Shown here one piece after another: positions 58,946-64,000 of a stretch of 64,000 bases of DNA; position 1 is the stretch's first letter, and each line of letters begins with the position of its first letter. This stretch comes from Paraconiothyrium sp. Pb-2020 (Eukaryota > Ascomycota > Dothideomycetes > Pleosporales > Didymosphaeriaceae), in NCBI GenBank assembly GCA_022419385.1, contig JAJUBI010000002.1, forward strand, positions 3,968,001-4,032,000. The letters are read 5' to 3'. The notes under the pieces are model-generated. The model ran no database searches. It saw only the letters and a list, made by a program, of their open reading frames with translations, and was not told where the DNA came from. Made by a program: the position numbers and the translations under genes.

Positions 58946-60478
58946 TTACAGAGTGTCGTTCGCAACTTCCCAGCGCGCTCTAGCCCGCTGTAGTGAGGCA
59001 TGGATATCTGCTAAGACCCGCTTATTTGGCTGATAACCAGAGCCCAAGACTGCGGAAACAGCTACAGCTTTCTTCAGCAGTAATACTGCTATTAGTGGCA
59101 TACTTTCTAGCCTGTTTATGTCGTCCGTGAGAGTTACATCGCCCGTCATCTGCAATGCCGTCTTTAGTGCCAGCTGAGATTGTTCTCTCAGAGTTGCATC
59201 CAGAACGTCCGGAGTAAGCAGTATCCTCCCATGCAATTCAACCAATGCCCTGACTTGGTCAGATAAGATGCGATACTCGTTGAGCCAGACTTACAGGAGA
59301 AAAATCACAACAGTACTATATTGCAGGACCCAATCTAGATGCTTTCTTTCCAGGATATCGGAAAGTCGTTGCTGCAAGAGGCTGTCCATTGATCGTCGTT
59401 CAACGCTGCTCAGTATTCTGTTCGACACAAGATCGTCTAGAAGCCCCAATGCCTGAATCTGATCAGCAGTAAAGCCATGATACTGCGCGTCGAGCTTTTC
59501 GATCCCTTGATGCTGTATTATTTTGTGATAGGGCATCGCTCGGTCAAGGTGATTCTGAGTTGTGCAACCATGACCAACCCCCGCCTCTGCAACAATTGAA
59601 ACCCGTTGAACGCCACTAAAAAGGCAAAGGATTCTGTCAAGCATATTGATCGCCCACCAGGAAGTTTGGATTTCTTTTGCTCCAGTAGAAGCCGCGTCGT
59701 TGACAGAACGAGCGTGGACATTGGTCTTGCGCCAGACACTGGCACACGTTTCCAATGTTTGGAAAGCATCTGATAGTAAGCGATTCCCGATCTCGAATGC
59801 TGCTAGCAGTATACCCGCTGTGATAGTTGCCATTTGTCTCCTCGCTGTGGTTTGGCGCACGTGTGGAAAAATGGACTTGCACATGCGATAGAGAGTATTT
59901 CTATGACCAGGGTCATCAATCGTTGGCGAGGCTCCGGACCAAGAAATTAGAAGGATATGCACAAGGAGTAACGCAGTATCGGCACATGGTCGACTGTCGA
60001 GATTTGTAACGTAAGTGTTGAAGAACTGCGGCTCGAACAAAGGCAGCCAGTGGTGGATCGATGCCCCGTATTGGTCGATGATCGCTCCAATGTCGATGTC
60101 GAGCTCTCTCAGCAACGAGCAAACTTCGACTGTGACTCTCGCGTCACGTTCAGGGCTAGTAGCGAGCGCTTGAACTTTTAATGCCTCTACTCGTGAATGA
60201 AGAGGTATTCCGTTGTTATTCGGTCGTCCTGAAGTGTAAGTTGAAGGCTGCATAGCCTGGTCTAACAAAGTACTATTGGACACATCCCAATACGCACACT
60301 TAGTGCCCACCCTGTTTAGTTCGTTAGCGGTACCTTCCAAGCCGAGGAAGATTCAGCATTACGCAATGCAACGGCTACACTCTGGAAGAAGCCGATCGCA
60401 TTTCCGTTTCTTCGACCAGCATGCTCTGCAAGCATTGACAGCGGTGGGTCTAGATTGCGTCTCGTTTTCAGACACCAT
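58946..60478 (-). CDS. Zn2Cys6 fungal transcription factor
   Basis: Nuclear regulator. Exons 60478-60363, 60311-59295 and 59249-58946 (introns 51 and 45 nt) give 478 aa. The first intron lies inside the DNA-binding domain; joined, it reads ACRACWSKKRKCDRLL then PECSRCIAVGTKCAYWD, a perfect C-x2-C-x6-C-x6-C-x2-C-x6-C cluster at about residues 17-44. Without that short 5' exon the gene would look like a factor lacking its zinc cluster. The rest is the helical middle region (IIDQYGASIHHWLPLF, TSWWAINMLDRILCLFSG) typical of fungal transcription-factor domains. It is divergent from the dioxygenase at 60782, and CGG-containing repeats lie between them, so it may control that gene; this is inference. 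Confidence 0.92.
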
Positions 60479-60604
60479 GATGTGGCATAGGCAGGCGCCT
60501 AAGGTGGTAGGCTAGCCATGAGTTGCCAAAGTGACGAGACAGAAACTTCCAGTAGGAAGTGAGCTTCATTCCCCAGGGTTCCAGAGCAGGAGATATGTGT
60601 TGCT

Positions 60605-60676
60605 AGCGGACTAGGACGAGACTAGCGACACCAGCGGACTAGCGTAGCACTAGCGGACTAGTGCTGGCCGGTCCGG
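60605..60676. promoter_or_regulatory. three CGG-containing repeats in shared promoter
   Basis: The 10-mer AGCGGACTAG occurs exactly three times, at 60605-60614, 60633-60642 and 60652-60661; two copies sit in CTAGCGGACTAG context. Right beside them CCGGTCCGG (about 60667-60675) forms an inverted CCG/CGG pair. CGG triplets are the half-sites bound by Zn2Cys6 proteins, and one such gene starts at 60478 while the dioxygenase starts at 60782. The repeats are therefore candidate binding sites for that factor. Nothing in the sequence proves binding. Confidence 0.55.
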
Positions 60677-60740
60677 CGTAAGTATGTCCAACACTTGCAG
60701 GTCAAACATTGAACATAAGTGGGATAAGAAGTTCCTCCAG

Positions 60741-60752
60741 TATATAATAAAG
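60741..60752 (+). promoter_or_regulatory. TATA-like box of the dioxygenase gene
   Basis: TATATAATAAAG lies 41 bp upstream of the first ATG (60782) and 92 bp upstream of the second in-frame ATG (60833). The distance favours transcription starting close to or just after the first ATG, which matters for choosing the start codon. Confidence 0.4.
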
Positions 60753-60781
60753 CGTTGATGGCTCCAAAATTTTGAAAGCTT

Positions 60782-61654
60782 ATGCGCTTCCTGACCAAAG
60801 TTGCCCCTCAAATATCGCGTTTGCAGAGCATAATGCGCGCCCCTACTCTTTTCCTTTCGCACGGCACTGGACCCTTCCCCCTTCTAGACCCCGAGCAAGA
60901 GCCCTTTCGTCAAATGCTTGGTAGACATGGCAACAAGTTCGACGGTGTCAAAGCGATTATACTGATCTCGGCTCACTGGGAAACCGATCAGCCACACATC
61001 ACCGCTTCGCACAACCCCGGGATCTACTACGACTACGAGGATATGCGACACATGCTCCCCCAAGAAGCTTTCGAGTTCCAGTATCCAGCCAAAGGAGAAC
61101 TGCAACTGGCGAAGGAAATCGCTGAGCACCTCAAGCTTAGCGGGTTCAGCCCCTTTCTAGATGAGAATCGCGGACTGGACCATGCAGTCTATGTCCCTAT
61201 GTCTTTGATGAGGCCCGCTGCCGATATCCCCGTCGTGCAGATGTCGGTGATCACCAGAGATACTGAAGCAGAGTCGACGGAAGCGAACATCAAGTTAGGT
61301 CAAGCTCTGGAATCGTTCCGTGATAAAGGCTGCGCTATCGTGGGAAGCGGCGGATCGTTCCATAATTTTCAAGCTGTTGCCGCAGCCTTTTTCGAAGGGC
61401 AGGAGGTACCTGAGCGCAGCAGGCAGTTCGAGAAGTTCGTCGAGTCTGTAGCGTCTATTCCAGACCCCGTAGAACGCAAGACTAAATTAATGGGTTGGCG
61501 GGATCTGTCGGAGAGCTACCTGGCCCATCCGGCAAGCCAATCTGAGCACTTCATGCCCTTCATGGTCTGCTCCGGCAGTGGCGGACATTCTGGGGGAAAG
61601 CAATTCGACATGTATGAATATCGTGGAACACCAATGGGCCAGTATGAGTGGTAG
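60782..61654 (+). CDS. extradiol ring-cleavage dioxygenase, DODA/LigB-type
   Basis: Non-haem iron(II) or zinc-dependent enzyme of the 4,5-DOPA dioxygenase extradiol-like family that opens catechol rings. Intronless, 290 aa. Metal-site and active-site segments are all present: TLFLSHGTGP, ILISAHWETDQPH, NRGLDHAVYVPMSLM, GSGGSFHNF and SEHFMPFMVCSGSGG. Length is slightly above the usual 260-275 aa because of an N-terminal extension MRFLTKVAPQISRLQSI. This is basic and free of acids, so it could be a mitochondrial presequence, or the true start may be the second ATG at 60833 (MRAPTLFLSHG), which matches the family start. Head-to-head with the Zn2Cys6 gene and next to an MFS transporter and a P450. 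The natural substrate is unknown. Confidence 0.93.
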   Translation: MRFLTKVAPQISRLQSIMRAPTLFLSHGTGPFPLLDPEQEPFRQMLGRHGNKFDGVKAIILISAHWETDQPHITASHNPGIYYDYEDMRHMLPQEAFEFQYPAKGELQLAKEIAEHLKLSGFSPFLDENRGLDHAVYVPMSLMRPAADIPVVQMSVITRDTEAESTEANIKLGQALESFRDKGCAIVGSGGSFHNFQAVAAAFFEGQEVPERSRQFEKFVESVASIPDPVERKTKLMGWRDLSESYLAHPASQSEHFMPFMVCSGSGGHSGGKQFDMYEYRGTPMGQYEW

Positions 61655-62195
61655 CTGAGAGGAGAACACATTTCGGTTAATCTTCGCAATCAGTTCCATA
61701 TGCCTGTTGTCAATAACGAGAATTTAGGGAAGGTCACTATCCAGACCTTGAGGCTGCAAACATCTAGTGTTATGACTACGCGTTCTAGGAGTGCGGTGGA
61801 GATCGTCCTCAAAGTGAAGAGCGGGTGTGTTTTGTGGACGAAGAAGCCCGGCCTTGCAACTGTTGTCAAGCGCCTCAGCACGATTTTCGAACGGCCCTGC
61901 GCCATCTTGAACCATGAGCAGGCCTCATAATTGACAAGTGCCTGACACTGAGGAAGCGACCAACTGCATAGCTGCAGGTTTTTGTGATCCAACCATATAG
62001 AACATTGAAAAGCTGGGAGTGATCAGGCAGCGAGGCTCAGCGGTCGATACCCTCGAGATCTCAAGCTGATGAGATACAACCAGTACGTAAAACGCCGTTG
62101 TGTCGTCGGACTCCGCACAACATCTGAAGAAGCCTCAAACTATGTTCGGGTAGCATGACGTCTAGGATCGTATATTCATAACATCGTTCGTGCCT
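61655..62195. other. intergenic between convergent genes, nothing recognised
   Basis: 541 bp between the dioxygenase and MFS stop codons. A pair of overlapping frames (61700-61930 plus, 61690-61992 minus) shows no domain. Confidence 0.5.
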
Positions 62196-64000
62196 TCACA
62201 GGCCATACACAAATGTGATCTTCTCTTCACCTTCCCTCCCGCCCTGCGCCGCCTCTTTGAGCCATTCCACGGCTGCTGGAAACCTCCCGGTCTTTCTGAG
62301 CCACTGAATCATGATCTTTTCAAGACGATGGTTTTGCTCCAGCGGCCCACAACCGTCCACTTTCTCCCTTTCAATTTCCTCTTCATCCCATTTGCTCAGT
62401 ATCTCTCTCCTCCTTGCATTCTCGGCTTTCAGATTACGCCAGAGAATGAGGTATCCTACTGCGGCCGCGGAGACGCACGCGAGAGTCCACCAGAAGGGTA
62501 CTATGTACCCAGAGGCCTCGTATTTTGGCTTGAACAACATAGCGGACAAGACCCCGGCTAAATTACCCCAACCGTTAATTCCTAACAAAAGTGCTCGCTT
62601 TCCAGGACTCGGCGTGTTGCCTGAAATCCATGCCACGGTGAGTGGGCTTGCGATGAAGGTTCCGGAAAGAAGAACGTTCAGCGCAACGTATCGAGGAATG
62701 GCCCACGCAGCCGTCATCGGCAATGCGACCACTAAGATGAGGCCAAGTACCATTATTGCTAGGCCACAGAGAATGGGGAGTATTCGAGTGCGGTGTTTGT
62801 CACTGTAGGCCGCGAAAAGATAGAGGATTACGGCGCCAAAGACGTAAGGTGGGGCAGTGAAAAGGTTAACAAGCGCCGGATCTGCATCCAATTCTGTGGA
62901 GTCAGGGTTGGGTATCAGCGGTGCGAGAACAAGCGGGAGAAAGACTTGGAAGGCGTAGACGGGAATGGCAGCTAGGATGTTGATGGTGAGGATGTGCCAT
63001 ATTCTGACGTTGAGGAAAGCAGACACGACGTCGTGCGGCGTCAGACCGCGGTCATCCGTCACTTGTTTCGAGGCGGACATGACTCTCGGTCGCGACGGAG
63101 CCAAGAGGGCGCGGGATTCTTCATCGTACTCTCTTTCTTCATCCGCAGCTTCGGAAGGCAACGAGGGCGAATCAGACTGTGCCATGCGATCGCGAACGAT
63201 GCGAGAGGAAGCGTACGCCCGCTCTTCAGAGGTCAGGAACCATGCTGTTTCTGCGCTGTGTGGTAGCCAGAGGTAGCCCACGACCGCGACGACGATGGTC
63301 AAGCTGCCTTCAAGCAGAAATAGGACCTGCCAGCTCTGCCATTTATCATCCAGCTCTGGGTCCCCTTCGTCGCCGTGTTCGTGATGTATGTCTGGAAAGT
63401 GAGAGAATACCAGGTAGCTTATGATGCCGCCCAGAGCGCCGCCCACAGCAGCCTGGCCGTAGAAAAGAGACAGCCGCCGTCCAAACTCGAAGCGCGTATA
63501 AAAGAGAGAGAGGTAGGAGACAGTAACGGGGTAGAAACCGGCTGTCCGATGTATCAGCAATTTCGTTCTTCGAGGTCATGACTGTAGCTTTACACGTACC
63601 CTCCAAGCACCCAATTATTATCCTTAGGACATAGAGCTGCCACCGCGCCCTCACCCAGGTATGCAGCGCGGTAGAGACACCCCACAACAGCATACAACTG
63701 GGCACCCATGCGACCATGCCATACTTCCTTCCCAGGGCAGCACCGACGGGTTGCAGGGCGACGAAGAAGGCGAAGAAGAGGGCTACGGCGGTATTCAGGT
63801 CGGAGCGGCGCAGGCCAATGTCTGTTGTGAAGTGTGCGGATTCAGCATTGCCTATCTACTCATCGACTGTCAGCAAATCTCATCGACGGCTGGTTGGCGG
63901 AGCGCGTACATTGGACTTGTCGAGACTGTTGAACAGGAAGAGTAGGGCGAGGAACGGCAGTAGCAGGAAATCGAGCTTCCGCAGCGTGCGCCTGTGCAGC
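62196..64000 (-). CDS. MFS anion:cation symporter (allantoate/nicotinate permease-like), cut by right edge
   Basis: Membrane transporter of the fungal ACS family. Exons in the window: from the edge to 63910, 63855-63600 and 63541-62196 (introns 54 and 58 nt); the first codons lie beyond 64000. The visible protein starts in RRTLRKLDFLLLPFLALLFL then NSLDKSNIGNAESA, the D-K-x-N-I-G-N-A motif after helix 1 that defines this family. It continues with LRRSDLNTAVALFF, LRIIIGCLEAGFYPVTVSYL and SLFYTRFEFGRR. The middle loop is long and acidic. The second half (PYVFGAVILYLFAAYSDKHR, GINGWGNLAGVLSAMLFKPK) and the cytosolic tail are complete. Likely cargo is an organic anion or vitamin-like compound; with the dioxygenase next door, an aromatic acid is conceivable. 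Confidence 0.92.

Overview
The window is nuclear DNA of a filamentous ascomycete (Pezizomycotina). Almost every gene is broken by short introns of about 45-93 nt with GTANGT-type donors and CTAAC/CTGAC-type branch sites. The families present (Zn2Cys6 factor, SAT4/PTH11-type rhodopsin-like protein, Bys1-domain secreted proteins, fungal P450s, an aristolochene-synthase-like terpene cyclase) are typical of this group. A dothideomycete such as a Pleosporales member is my best guess, but that is inference. I joined exons by hand from splice signals and reading phase; joins given without comment keep the frame open throughout.

Layout. 0-5 kb: the left edge of a probable small terpene cluster, with a cytochrome P450 (minus, cut by the edge), an unresolved gene or relic, and a sesquiterpene-synthase-like gene. 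5.8-6.6 kb: a small RNase III-fold protein lacking key catalytic acids, and a 188-bp hairpin element. 7.2-16 kb: housekeeping genes on the minus strand (RAV1, the V-ATPase assembly factor; PRMT3; a putative nuclear protein). 16.8-20 kb: a membrane-protein relic and a C2H2-like zinc-finger protein. 20.6-26.3 kb: a histidine-phosphatase-fold protein and a sugar-nucleotide-transporter-like membrane protein. 26.3-29.7 kb: gene-free DNA carrying a degenerate short dispersed motif. 29.7-34.1 kb: a coiled-coil protein, a tRNA-Ser(UGA) and a mitochondrial-type acetoacetyl-CoA thiolase. 35-44.5 kb: a small secreted Bys1 protein, an Sds3-like deacetylase-complex subunit, a large secreted Bys1 protein with a long array of cysteine-rich modules, and a membrane-anchored short-chain dehydrogenase. 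46-54 kb: 60S ribosomal protein L6, a monocarboxylate-type MFS transporter, a SnoaL-like protein and an F-box-like protein. 55-64 kb: a SAT4-type 7TM protein, an intronless P450, a Zn2Cys6 regulator, an extradiol (DODA/LigB) dioxygenase and an MFS anion transporter cut by the right edge; the last four look like a small metabolic cluster.

The most unusual locus is the gene at 39531-42359. It encodes a 942-residue secreted protein with an N-terminal Bys1 domain followed by about ten repeated cysteine modules of two alternating types, many separated by dibasic (KR/RR) sites. It looks like a multi-peptide precursor. An out-of-frame, cysteine-rich open stretch directly downstream may be a frameshifted continuation. 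A second, cysteine-free Bys1 protein lies about 3.7 kb away.
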